Origin: Bordetella genomosp. 10
GTDB taxonomy: Bacteria; Pseudomonadota; Gammaproteobacteria; Burkholderiales; Burkholderiaceae_B
Direction: 5' to 3'
NCBI RefSeq assembly: GCF_002261225.1
Contig: NZ_NEVM01000002.1
Coordinates: 1,364,001 to 1,428,000, forward strand
Length of the DNA stretch: 64,000 bases
Shown here: positions 32,958 through 41,329 of the stretch, in pieces
How the letters are laid out: every line of letters begins with the position of its first letter
Numbering within the stretch: position 1 is the first letter of the stretch
Position numbers and translations under genes: made by a program
The notes under the pieces: generated by a model
What the model saw: only the letters and a program-made list of their open reading frames with translations
Told to the model about the DNA's origin: nothing
The model's database searches: none

Positions 32958-34721
32958 ATGACCGACGCCACGCCCACCCCCATGAAAGACGCCGCGCCGC
33001 TGCTTTCCATCCGCGACCTCACCATCGCCCTGCCCGCCGGGGGCGACCGCCCGCACGCCGTCCGCGACATCTCCTTCGACATCCGCGCCGGCGAGATCCT
33101 GTGCATCGTCGGCGAGTCCGGTTCCGGCAAATCGATGAGCGCCAACGCCATCATGGGCCTGCTGCCGGACTACCTGCGCCCGCAGGGCGGCCGCATCCTG
33201 TTCGACGGCCGCGACCTGCTCCAACTGGACGAGGACACCCTGCGCGGCATGCGCGGCCGCGAGATGGCCATGATCTTCCAGGAGCCCCTGTCCGCGCTGA
33301 ATCCGCTGCAGACGGTCGGCGACCAGATCGACGAAGTCATGCGCGTGCACGGCGTCGGCAACGCCGAATCGCGCGAGAAGCGCGTGCTCGAACTGCTGGA
33401 ATTCGTCGGCCTGCCCGAGCCCGCCACCCTGCGCCATGCCTGGCCCTTCCGCCTGTCCGGCGGCCAGCGCCAGCGGGTGATGATCGCCATGGCGCTGGCG
33501 CTGGAGCCGCGCCTGCTGATCGCCGACGAACCCACCACCGCGCTGGACGTCACCACCCAGGCGCAGATCCTGGCCCTCATCGCCCGCATCCAGCGCGAGA
33601 AAGGCATGGGCGTGATGTTCGTCACCCATGATTTCGGCGTGGTCGCCGAAATCGCCGATCGCGTGGCGGTCATGGAGAAAGGCGTGCTGGTCGAGGAAGG
33701 CCCGGCGTCGCAGGTGCTGAACCACCCCAGCCATCCCTATACCCGCCGCCTGATCGCCGCCGTGCCCAGCCAGCATGCCTCGGAGGAAGAGCGCCGCACG
33801 GCCGGCCCGCGCCCGGTGCTGGAAGTGAAGAACCTGAACAAGATCTACGCCGCCGGCGGCGGGCTGTTCCAGAAGAAGCGCGTGGTCCACGCGGTCAACG
33901 ACGTCAGCTTCCGCGTGGGACGGGGTCAGACCCTGGGCATCGTCGGCGAGTCGGGCTCGGGCAAGTCGACCATCGGCAAATGCCTGCTCAAGCTGCTGGA
34001 CATCGACGGCGGCCAGATGCTGTTCGACGGCCAGGACATCGCGCCGCTGTCGGAAACCCAGTTCCGCCCGCAGCGCTGCAAGATCCAGATGATCTTCCAG
34101 GATCCCTTCGCTTCCCTGAACCCGCGCCAGACGGTGGGCCGCATCCTCTGCGACGGGCCGCTGGCCAACGGCGTGCCGCGCGCGCAGGCCGAGCAGCGCG
34201 CGCGCGAACTGCTCAAGCTCGTGGAGTTGGACGCGTCCGCCTTCGACCGCTATCCGGTCGAATTCTCCGGCGGCCAGCGCCAGCGCATCGGCATCGCGCG
34301 CGCCCTGGCCATGGAGCCGCAACTGATCGTCGCCGACGAATCGGTGTCCGCCCTGGACGTATCCGTCCAGGCCCAGGTGCTGAAGCTGCTGCAGGACGTG
34401 CAGCAGCGCCTGCAACTGGCCCTGATCTTCATCACCCACGACCTGCGCGTGGCGGCGCAGATCTGCGACCACCTGCTGGTGATGCACCGCGGCCGCGTGG
34501 TGGAGCAAGGGCCGCCCGCGCGCATCTTCGGCGACCCCCAGGATCCCTACACCCGACAGCTCATCGCGGCCATGCCCGGCCGCGATTGGGACCCGGCGGC
34601 CGCCGTCGCCGCCATCGCCGCCGATGCGGACCTCGACGCGGCGGGCGATGCGCCGGCGCACGCCGCGGCGCCGGTGCCGGCCCCCGCCCCGCCCTCCGCC
34701 ACTTCCCCCAAGACGGCCTGA
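32958..34721 (+). CDS. Fused dipeptide-type ABC ATPase (DppD-DppF-like, two ATPase domains)
   Basis: A 587-residue protein carrying two complete ABC ATPase domains. Domain 1 has Walker A GESGSGKS near residue 52, signature LSGGQRQRVMIAMAL and ADEPTTALD. Domain 2 has GESGSGKST near residue 330, FSGGQRQRIGIARAL and ADESVSALD. Each is followed by the C-terminal oligopeptide-transporter region (NHPSHPYTRRLIAAVP and GDPQDPYTRQLIAAMPG). An Ala/Pro-rich tail of about 40 residues ends the protein. The arrangement is that of GsiA/YliA-type fused ATPases, which drive peptide import alone as a pseudo-dimer. Its stop overlaps the next start by one base. Confidence 0.93.
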   Translation: MTDATPTPMKDAAPLLSIRDLTIALPAGGDRPHAVRDISFDIRAGEILCIVGESGSGKSMSANAIMGLLPDYLRPQGGRILFDGRDLLQLDEDTLRGMRGREMAMIFQEPLSALNPLQTVGDQIDEVMRVHGVGNAESREKRVLELLEFVGLPEPATLRHAWPFRLSGGQRQRVMIAMALALEPRLLIADEPTTALDVTTQAQILALIARIQREKGMGVMFVTHDFGVVAEIADRVAVMEKGVLVEEGPASQVLNHPSHPYTRRLIAAVPSQHASEEERRTAGPRPVLEVKNLNKIYAAGGGLFQKKRVVHAVNDVSFRVGRGQTLGIVGESGSGKSTIGKCLLKLLDIDGGQMLFDGQDIAPLSETQFRPQRCKIQMIFQDPFASLNPRQTVGRILCDGPLANGVPRAQAEQRARELLKLVELDASAFDRYPVEFSGGQRQRIGIARALAMEPQLIVADESVSALDVSVQAQVLKLLQDVQQRLQLALIFITHDLRVAAQICDHLLVMHRGRVVEQGPPARIFGDPQDPYTRQLIAAMPGRDWDPAAAVAAIAADADLDAAGDAPAHAAAPVPAPAPPSATSPKTA

Positions 34722-36055
34722 TGCCGTCCGCGATCATGATGGAACCCGACATCCCCCTCGCCGAACGCCTGTTCGAGCGCCTGCGCGCCCGCAGCCACGA
34801 CGGCGTGGGCATTACCCGAGACAGCTACGGCCCCGGCGAGCAGGCGGCCCATGAAACCATGGAGGACTGCGCGCGCCAGCTCGGGCTGGAAACGCGCCGC
34901 GACGCCGCGCTCAATCTCTACCTGACGCTGCCCGGCCGGCGCCGCGACCTGCCCGTCGTGATGACCGGCTCCCACCTGGACTCGGTGCCGCGCGGCGGCA
35001 ACTACGACGGCGCGGCAGGCGTGGTGGCCGGTCTGGCGGTGCTCGCCGGCTGGGTGCGCGCCGGCCTGACCCCGCAGCGCGACGTCGTCGTCATGGGCAT
35101 ACGCGCCGAGGAAAGCGCCTGGTTCCCCGTCTCCTACGTCGGCAGCAAGGCTGCCTTCGGCCTGCTCGACGCGCAGGCCCTGCAAAGCCCGCGCGCCGAC
35201 ACGCGGCGTTCCCTGGGCGACCACATGCGCGACTGCGGCGGCCAGCCCGAGCTCGTGGCGGCCGGCGTGCCCGCCTTGCAGGCGGCCGGGCTGGACTGCT
35301 TCGTCGAACTGCACATCGAACAAGGGCCGGTGCTGATCGGCGGCGGCCAGGCGCTGGGGGTGGTGACCGGCGTCTGCGGCAGCCACCGTTACCGCGAGGC
35401 GCGCGTGCTGGGACGCTACGCGCATTCCGGCGCCACGCCGCGCGGCCATCGCGCCGACGCCGTGGTCGCCCTGGCCGCGCTGATCGACCGGCTGCAGGAC
35501 ACCTGGGCCGAGCTGGAAAACGACGGCCACGAACTGACGCTGACCTTCGGCCAGGTCTATACCGATCCCAAGCAGGCGGATTTCAGCAAGGTGCCCGGCC
35601 AGGTGTCCTTCACGGTCGACATCCGTTCGCGCAACACCGACACGCTGCGCCTGATGGACGAGCGCCTGCATGAAACCGCCCTCGCCATCGCCGACGCGCA
35701 AGGCGTAAGCTTCGAATGGGGACCGGTCTCCGGCAGCCGGCCGGCGACCATGGACCCGTCCCTGCGCCAGGCCTTGCATAACGCCGCGGCCGCGGCGGGC
35801 GCCAGCGTGCGCGACATGCCCAGCGGCGCCGGGCACGACAGCGCCATGTTCGCCAACCAGGGCGTGCCCTCGGCGATGCTGTTCGTGCGCAACGCCAACG
35901 GCAGCCACAACCCGGACGAAGCCATGGAGATGGCGGACTTCGCGGCCGGCGTCCGCACCCTCGGCCAGGTGCTGGCCGAACGGGCCGGACTCGACAACGC
36001 GGACGCGCACCTCCAACCACCCCGACACCCTCTTTCCAGCGAGCACCAGCCATGA
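34721..36055 (+). CDS. M20 family hydantoinase/carbamoylase-type amidase
   Basis: A 444-residue zinc amidase of the N-carbamoyl-amino-acid hydrolase/allantoate amidohydrolase group. Metal ligands are visible in TGSHLDSVPRGGNYDGAAGV (His and Asp near residues 89 and 100). They are also seen in RAEESAWFPVSYVGSKA, ELHIEQGPVL (catalytic-site His) and SGAGHDSAMFA near the end. RYAHSGATPRGHRADA marks the dimerisation domain. Relatives remove carbamoyl from N-carbamoyl-amino acids with release of ammonia and CO2. Coupled by one base to the fused ATPase gene and by four to the deformylase gene. N-carbamoylglutamate is a likely substrate in this context, but this is inference. Confidence 0.87.
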   Translation: MPSAIMMEPDIPLAERLFERLRARSHDGVGITRDSYGPGEQAAHETMEDCARQLGLETRRDAALNLYLTLPGRRRDLPVVMTGSHLDSVPRGGNYDGAAGVVAGLAVLAGWVRAGLTPQRDVVVMGIRAEESAWFPVSYVGSKAAFGLLDAQALQSPRADTRRSLGDHMRDCGGQPELVAAGVPALQAAGLDCFVELHIEQGPVLIGGGQALGVVTGVCGSHRYREARVLGRYAHSGATPRGHRADAVVALAALIDRLQDTWAELENDGHELTLTFGQVYTDPKQADFSKVPGQVSFTVDIRSRNTDTLRLMDERLHETALAIADAQGVSFEWGPVSGSRPATMDPSLRQALHNAAAAAGASVRDMPSGAGHDSAMFANQGVPSAMLFVRNANGSHNPDEAMEMADFAAGVRTLGQVLAERAGLDNADAHLQPPRHPLSSEHQP

Positions 36056-36855
36056 CCTTGCCCATCGTCAGTCTCGAACAAGGCAGCATTCCGCTGCTCA
36101 TCTCCATCCCGCACGGCGGCGAATACCTGCCCGAGGAATACGCGCGCCGCATGACGCCCGCCGCGCGCAAGCTGGCCGACACCGACTGGCACCTGTCGCG
36201 CCTGTACGATTTCGCGCGGCAGATGGGCGCGTCGATGGTTCGCGCCAACTACTCGCGCTACGTGATCGACGTGAACCGGCCCAGCGACGGCGCCGCGCTC
36301 TACCCCGGACAGACCACCACCACGCTGTGCCCGGTGGCGACCTTCCACGGCGAGCCCGTCTACCTGGACCCCGAGGACGTCCCCGACGCCGCGGAAACCG
36401 CGCAGCGCGTGCGCGACTACTGGCAGCCGTATCACGACACCCTGGCCGCCGAACTCCAGCGCGTGCGCCAGCAGCATGGCCGCGTGCTGATGTGGGAGGC
36501 GCATTCCATCGCCAGCGAACTGCCCTACCTGTTCGAGGGCCGCCTGCCCGACCTGAACATCGGCACCTTCAGCGGCGCGGCCTGCGCGCCGGCGCTGCGC
36601 GAAGCCGCCATGGCGGCGGCCGCCTCGGGCCCCTACACCTGGGTCATCGACGATCGCTTCAAGGGCGGCCACATCACCCGCCACTACGGCCGTCCGCAAG
36701 ACAATGTGCACGCCGTGCAGCTCGAAATGGCGCAATGCGTGTACATGGACGAGACCGAGCCCTACGGCTACCGCGAAGACCTGGCGGCCAAGCTGCTGCC
36801 GACCCTGGAAGCCATGGTGAAGAACACCTATGCCGCGTTGACCGCGGCGGGCTGA
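36052..36855 (+). CDS. hutG: N-formylglutamate deformylase (amidohydrolase)
   Basis: A 267-residue protein of the N-formylglutamate amidohydrolase family. It begins IPLLISIPHGGEYLPEE, with the metal-binding His motif, and carries DVNRPSDGAALYPGQTTTTLCP, MWEAHSI and FKGGHITRHYGRPQDNVHAVQLEMAQCVYM. It converts N-formyl-L-glutamate to glutamate and formate, the last step of the five-step histidine route. Other hut genes are not in this window. Here it is the last gene of the oxoproline/peptide operon and is followed by a strong terminator. The start overlaps the amidase stop (ATGA). Confidence 0.9.
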   Translation: MTLPIVSLEQGSIPLLISIPHGGEYLPEEYARRMTPAARKLADTDWHLSRLYDFARQMGASMVRANYSRYVIDVNRPSDGAALYPGQTTTTLCPVATFHGEPVYLDPEDVPDAAETAQRVRDYWQPYHDTLAAELQRVRQQHGRVLMWEAHSIASELPYLFEGRLPDLNIGTFSGAACAPALREAAMAAAASGPYTWVIDDRFKGGHITRHYGRPQDNVHAVQLEMAQCVYMDETEPYGYREDLAAKLLPTLEAMVKNTYAALTAAG

Positions 36856-36902
36856 GGGTTGAGGGCGCGCATCGCAATCCCGCACGAACCGGGCGGCCAT
36901 GC

Positions 36903-36939
36903 AAAAAACCCTTGGGGCATTACCCCCAAGGGTTTTTTT
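36903..36939. terminator. Strong bidirectional rho-independent terminator
   Basis: AAAAAACCCTTGGGG and CCCCAAGGGTTTTTTT flank the short loop CATTAC. The stem is perfect and has an A-run at the left and a T-run at the right, so it works on both strands. It lies between the end of the oxoproline operon and the end of the convergent cytochrome/GMC operon. Confidence 0.92.
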
Positions 36940-37006
36940 CTATCTACACGCGTACGGAGCGGAAAGGACAACCGGCCCGGAAGGCCGGCTGCCCCGCCGC
37001 GTCACC

Positions 37007-38335
37007 TCAGCGCTTGGGTTCTGGCGCGGCGCCCGAATCCTTGCGGATCTTGGCGACCTGGTCGACGGTGACCGCCGACGCCTTGTTGCCCCAGCTCGAA
37101 CGCACGAAGGTCAGCACGTCGGCGATGTCCTGGTTGGTCAGGCGATCGTCGAAGGCGGGCATGCCGTAGTGCGTGGGCGCGGCCGTGGTCGACGGCATCT
37201 CGCCGCCGCGCAGGACGATGGAGATCAAGGACGTCGGATCGGCTGAATTGACCGCCGAGTTCTGCGCCAGCACCGGGAAGGTCTGCGCGTAGCCCTTGCC
37301 CGTCGAACGGTGGCAGGCCATGCAGTTGTCCACGAAGGTCAGCGCGCCGTTGCTGCGGTCGGAACCGGCGACCAGGGCCTTGGACGTGGCGTCGTCGTAG
37401 GCCAGCGCCTTGGCGTTGGCATCGACGGGCTTGAGCGTCTTCAGGTACTTGGCGATGGCCGTCAGGTCCTCGTCGCTGGCGTACTGCAGGCTGTGCTCGA
37501 CCACGTCGGACATCCCGCCGAAGGCGGCCGTATGGTCGTTGCGGCCGCTCTTGAGGAACGCGACGATATCGGCTTCCGTCCACTTGCCCAGGCCGTCGGT
37601 GATGTCGCCGCGCAGGTTCTTGGCCAGGTAGTTGTCGATGACGCCGCCCGACAGGAAGGCGGTGTCGTCATCCGACAGCGCCTTTTCCTGGTAGCCCACG
37701 CCGCGCGGCGTGTGGCAGGCCGAGCAGTGGCCCAGCCCTTCGACCAGGTACTTGCCGCGCACCACCGCGTCCTTGTCGGCCGGGGCGTCGTCGGTCGCCA
37801 CGTCGGGCGCATACACGTGGCGCCAGATCGACAGCGGCCAGCGCATGGACAGCGGCCAGGTGATGTCGGAGTCCTTGTTGGCCTGCGACACCGGCTGCAC
37901 GCCGTGCATGAAGTACGCGTACAAGGCCTTGACGTCCGACGGGCGGATCTTGGCGTAGTTCGGATACGGCATGGCGGGATACAGCGTCGACCCGTCCTTG
38001 CCGATGCCATGACGCACGGCGTTGTCGAAGTCTTCCAGCGTGAAGCTGCCGATGCCGGTGTCCTTGTCCGGCGTGATGTTGGTCGAATAGATCTTGCCCA
38101 CCGGGGTGTCGAAGCCCAGGCCGCCGGCGAAAGGCTTGCCTTTCTCCGCCGTGTGGCAGGCGACGCAATCGCCCAGCTTGGCCAGGTAGGCGCCGCGCGC
38201 GATGAGCTGTTGATCTTCCGAGGAAGCGGCCGGGGCCTGGGACGCGGCGGGCTGCGCCGGCGATTGGCTCCAGGCCGCGGTGGCGGCGGTGGCGCCGGCC
38301 AGGACGAGGGTCGCGAGAGCGTAACGATTCAGCAT
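37007..38335 (-). CDS. Tri-heme cytochrome c subunit of a membrane dehydrogenase
   Basis: A 442-residue secreted cytochrome with a signal peptide (about 1-23) and three CxxCH motifs: CVACH at 57-61, CSACH near 205 and CMACH near 340. This is the AdhB/gluconate-dehydrogenase cytochrome pattern. Each is followed by a haem domain with the usual distal Met region. AAGGGG precedes the start at 38335. It is the third gene of an operon with a gluconate-dehydrogenase subunit 3 type gene and a GMC flavoprotein, with 14 bases between it and the latter. It would pass electrons from the flavoprotein to ubiquinone or to a terminal oxidase. Confidence 0.9.
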   Translation of the reverse strand: MLNRYALATLVLAGATAATAAWSQSPAQPAASQAPAASSEDQQLIARGAYLAKLGDCVACHTAEKGKPFAGGLGFDTPVGKIYSTNITPDKDTGIGSFTLEDFDNAVRHGIGKDGSTLYPAMPYPNYAKIRPSDVKALYAYFMHGVQPVSQANKDSDITWPLSMRWPLSIWRHVYAPDVATDDAPADKDAVVRGKYLVEGLGHCSACHTPRGVGYQEKALSDDDTAFLSGGVIDNYLAKNLRGDITDGLGKWTEADIVAFLKSGRNDHTAAFGGMSDVVEHSLQYASDEDLTAIAKYLKTLKPVDANAKALAYDDATSKALVAGSDRSNGALTFVDNCMACHRSTGKGYAQTFPVLAQNSAVNSADPTSLISIVLRGGEMPSTTAAPTHYGMPAFDDRLTNQDIADVLTFVRSSWGNKASAVTVDQVAKIRKDSGAAPEPKR

Positions 38336-38349
38336 GTCGATTCCCCTTC

Positions 38350-40125
38350 TCAAGCCTGCACCAGCGGACCGGGCGACTTCAGGTATTGCTCCTTGATCGC
38401 CTTCACGGCGTGGTAGGCCAAGGCCACCACGGCGCCCGTGGGGTTGTAGCCCATGTTCTGCGGGAACGCCGAGGCGCCCAGCACGAACAGGTTGGAAACA
38501 TCCCAGCTTTGCAGGTACTTGTTGACCACGCTGTTCGACGGGTTGGTGCCCATGATGGCGCCGCCGGTCGTGTGGGTCGACTGATAGACGCGGGTGTCGT
38601 AGTGCTGGCCCTTCTTGCGGATGGCGCGGATGACCTTCTCCGGCTTCATCGCCTTGCCCACTTCTTCCATGCGGTCGCCCAGGTAGCCGAGCATGTCGTA
38701 TTCGTTGTCATGCCAGTCGAAGGTCATGCGCAGCAGCGGCAGGCCGTGCACGTCCTTGTACGTGGGATCCAGGTCCAGGTAGGCGTCGCGGTACGACATC
38801 ACCGAACCGGAAATGCCGATCGTCATGTAGCGCTGGTAGGCGTCGGCCACGCCGGCCTTCCACTTGCTGCCCCAGCCGGGCGTGCCCGGCGGCGTCGGCG
38901 TCTGGTTGATGGGACGGCCGCCGTAGCGCACGTGGCGGATGCTGGCGCCGCCCAGGAAGCCGAGCTTGCCGTGGTCGAACTGCCCGCCGTTGAGGTCGTC
39001 CATGCCGACGCCGCCGGCGCCCGTGCCGATGAAGGGGTTCAGCGTGGTGCCCTTGGGCAGCATCACGTTGATGGCGCCGTTCATCTGGTACGCGTAGTTC
39101 TTGCCGACCACGCCCTCGCCCGTCTTGGGATCGTAGGGCTTGCCGATGCCCGACAGCAGCAGCAGGCGCACGTTGTGCATCTGGTAGGCCGCCGAGATCA
39201 CGAGATCCGCGGGCTGTTCGGTTTCGCGGCCCTGGGCGTCGATGTAGGTCACGCCGGTGGCCTTCTTCTTGTCCGAGTCCAGGTTGATGCGCACCACCTG
39301 GGAATGCGGGCGGACCTCGAAGTTTTCCTTCTTCAGCAGCACCGGCAGGATGGTGGTCTGCGGCGACGCCTTCGAGTACATGTAGCAGCCGAAGTCTTCG
39401 CAGAAACCGCAGAAATTACAGGGGCCGAGACGCACGCCGTAGAAGTTGGTGTACGGCTGCGAGGCGTTCGCCGCGGGCGCCGGATACGGATGGAAGCCGA
39501 CTTCCTTCGCCGCCTTTTCGAACAACTGGGCGCCCAGCGTATTGACCAGGGGCGGATTCGGATAGTCGCGCTTGCGCGGGCCTTCCAGGGGGTTGCCGCC
39601 TTCGACGATCTTGCCGTTCAGGTTGCCGGCCTTGCCGGACGTGCCCATCAGGTATTCGCCCTTGTCGAAATGCTCTTCCATTTCGTCGTAGGTGACGCCG
39701 AAATCCTGGATGGTCATGTTTTCCGGGATGAACTTCTTGCCGTAGCGTTCCTCGTAGTGCGAACGCAACTGCAGTTCCTCCGGCAGCATGCGGTAGTGCA
39801 TGCCGTTCCAGTGGAAGCCCGCGCCGCCCACGCCGTTGCCCAGCAGGAAGGAACCGTTCTGGCGGTAAGGCACGGCCAGGTCGTTGGGGCTGTGGCGGAT
39901 GGTGACGGTCTCCTTGGCCAGCTCCTGGAACAGCTTGCCGCGCGAGACGTACTCCAGTTCGTCGATGACCTTGGGATATTGCGCGTCGGTCGGGGTGTCG
40001 CGCATCGCGCCGCGCTCCAGCGCGACCACGTTCAGGCCTTCGCTGGTCAGTTCCTGCGCGAGGATGGACCCCGTCCAGCCGAGGCCGATGATGACGACGT
40101 CGACTTTATCTTTTTTGATTGCCAT
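38350..40125 (-). CDS. GMC family FAD-dependent sugar/polyol dehydrogenase large subunit
   Basis: A 591-residue flavoprotein. The FAD-binding motif VVIIGLGWTGSILAQEL is at about 10-26. QNGSFLLGNGVGGAGFHWNGMHYRMLP is near 90-115, and the catalytic-region text RVYQSTHTTGGAIMGTNPSNSVVNKYLQSWDVSNLFVLGASAFP lies near the C terminus. CNFCGFCEDFGC near residue 237 supplies the cysteines for a 3Fe-4S-type cluster, as in FAD-dependent glucose, fructose and gluconate dehydrogenases. There is no signal peptide, so it is probably carried with the TAT-exported subunit 3. It overlaps neither neighbour; GAGGTT precedes the ATG at 40125. The substrate (gluconate, sorbitol, fructose or other) cannot be fixed. 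Confidence 0.91.
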   Translation of the reverse strand: MAIKKDKVDVVIIGLGWTGSILAQELTSEGLNVVALERGAMRDTPTDAQYPKVIDELEYVSRGKLFQELAKETVTIRHSPNDLAVPYRQNGSFLLGNGVGGAGFHWNGMHYRMLPEELQLRSHYEERYGKKFIPENMTIQDFGVTYDEMEEHFDKGEYLMGTSGKAGNLNGKIVEGGNPLEGPRKRDYPNPPLVNTLGAQLFEKAAKEVGFHPYPAPAANASQPYTNFYGVRLGPCNFCGFCEDFGCYMYSKASPQTTILPVLLKKENFEVRPHSQVVRINLDSDKKKATGVTYIDAQGRETEQPADLVISAAYQMHNVRLLLLSGIGKPYDPKTGEGVVGKNYAYQMNGAINVMLPKGTTLNPFIGTGAGGVGMDDLNGGQFDHGKLGFLGGASIRHVRYGGRPINQTPTPPGTPGWGSKWKAGVADAYQRYMTIGISGSVMSYRDAYLDLDPTYKDVHGLPLLRMTFDWHDNEYDMLGYLGDRMEEVGKAMKPEKVIRAIRKKGQHYDTRVYQSTHTTGGAIMGTNPSNSVVNKYLQSWDVSNLFVLGASAFPQNMGYNPTGAVVALAYHAVKAIKEQYLKSPGPLVQA

Positions 40126-40128
40126 GAA

Positions 40129-40863
40129 TTAACCTCGGCGTCCGGAGATCGAAACAGGCCCGTACGGGTACTTTTCGCCGGGGCGGGTGGCCCAGTCGGC
40201 GAAGTCGGCACGGGCACCAGGGAAGCCCATCAGCTTCCAGCCCACCATGTCGGCGTTGCCGCCGTGGATGGGATCGGAAAGGAAGCCTTCCTTGGTGTTC
40301 TTCAGCAGATAGCTGAAGAAGGTGTTGGCGGGCACCTGGTCGAACTTGACCTTGTTGTGCTCCATATCGCTCAACACCGTTTCCTGCGTGGCGTGATCCA
40401 GATCGGCGAAGATCTTGTTGTATTGCTTCTTGCAATAGGCATCGCAGGCCGCGATGCCGAGGCGATAGATGTCGCGCGGCGCCAGGCTCAACTGGTAGCC
40501 CATTTCCGGCGGCTGGTCCGTATGGAAAGGCCCTTGCATGTACCACAGCTTGCCGTGGCCGTAAGGCAGTTCCATCTGCTTGTCGAGGAAGACCGGAACC
40601 TGCGCGGCCACCGCGCCGGGTCCCAGCTCGTCGGCGGGGATCAGGCGGTCGACCGCGGCGTGGAGGAATTTCCACTCGTCCGCGGTGAAATAACGGGGGT
40701 CGTAGGGGGCGTTGCTGCTGGGGGCGGCGGCCGTCGGGGTCGACGTGCCGCTGCTACAGGCCGTTTGCGTGAGCGCCGCGCCCGTCGCCAGCGTCGACGC
40801 TGGAACGATGGAAATCACCTGGCGCAAAAACTTGCGTCGCGGCTCTTGATCGTCATTGGACAT
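40129..40863 (-). CDS. Gluconate 2-dehydrogenase subunit 3 family protein (TAT-exported small subunit)
   Basis: A 244-residue small subunit. The twin-arginine signal RRKFLRQVISIVPASTLATGA at about 10-30 leads to QTACSSG. The mature part carries the family text DPRYFTADEWKFLHAAVDRLIPADELGPGAV, AACDAYCKKQYNKIFADLD and HGGNADMVGWKLMGFPGA. It acts as the chaperone or anchor that takes the GMC large subunit across the membrane. It is the first gene of the operon; the start is the ATG at 40863. A perfect 15-base palindrome lies 14 bases upstream. Confidence 0.9.
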   Translation of the reverse strand: MSNDDQEPRRKFLRQVISIVPASTLATGAALTQTACSSGTSTPTAAAPSSNAPYDPRYFTADEWKFLHAAVDRLIPADELGPGAVAAQVPVFLDKQMELPYGHGKLWYMQGPFHTDQPPEMGYQLSLAPRDIYRLGIAACDAYCKKQYNKIFADLDHATQETVLSDMEHNKVKFDQVPANTFFSYLLKNTKEGFLSDPIHGGNADMVGWKLMGFPGARADFADWATRPGEKYPYGPVSISGRRG

Positions 40864-41329
40864 GGATGTCTTCGCTAGTGTCCAGGACACTGACGCGAGT
40901 CGGCAACACGGTATCGCCTCGCATCAGGACCCTGATGATTTGAGAAAAAACGCGAGATCGTTTCCGGAACTGCACATGGGTCTATGCCCATGTCCCCACC
41001 CTGCACCGCAGCTATGCCTTGCCCAACTACTGCACGAATGACAGATCAGCAAGCGGCCAAGTCATGGGGCTGACCGCAAAAAAAAAGCAAAAATAACTAC
41101 GACGCAATCGGCAATTCATTAATCGATCGCGTGGGAATGTTAACTCTTTTCTAACAGATGAGGAAAATCAGGCGCAGAAATTTCGCTGAATTTCCCCTGA
41201 GTAACGATGCGTAATCCACGTGGACTTTTGATTATCCCGGTTCCCATGAACGCCATTAAGGCGCGGTTAAAAGCGTAATGGGCTTAGTTAAACGCGGAAT
41301 GCAATCGATTAACGCCGCGGTGACGGAAA
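40864..41329. promoter_or_regulatory. Long A/T-rich control region of the GMC operon
   Basis: This 466-base non-coding gap lies between the first GMC-operon gene and the end of the GntR gene, both on the minus strand. It contains AGTGTCC-A-GGACACT at 40877-40891 and ACATGGG-N6-CCCATGT at 40974-40993. A 9-A run lies near 41079, and several GTTAA-type elements fall in 41140-41320. Apart from these palindromes nothing is recognisable. It is markedly more A/T-rich than the flanks, as for a strong, regulated promoter. Confidence 0.55.
40877..40891. promoter_or_regulatory. Perfect palindrome next to the GMC operon start
   Basis: AGTGTCC-A-GGACACT has 7 of 7 matching arms around one base and begins 14 bases before the subunit 3 ATG. 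So close to the start it lies in the 5' leader and could be an operator for a repressor or a leader stem. The binding factor is unknown. Confidence 0.6.
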
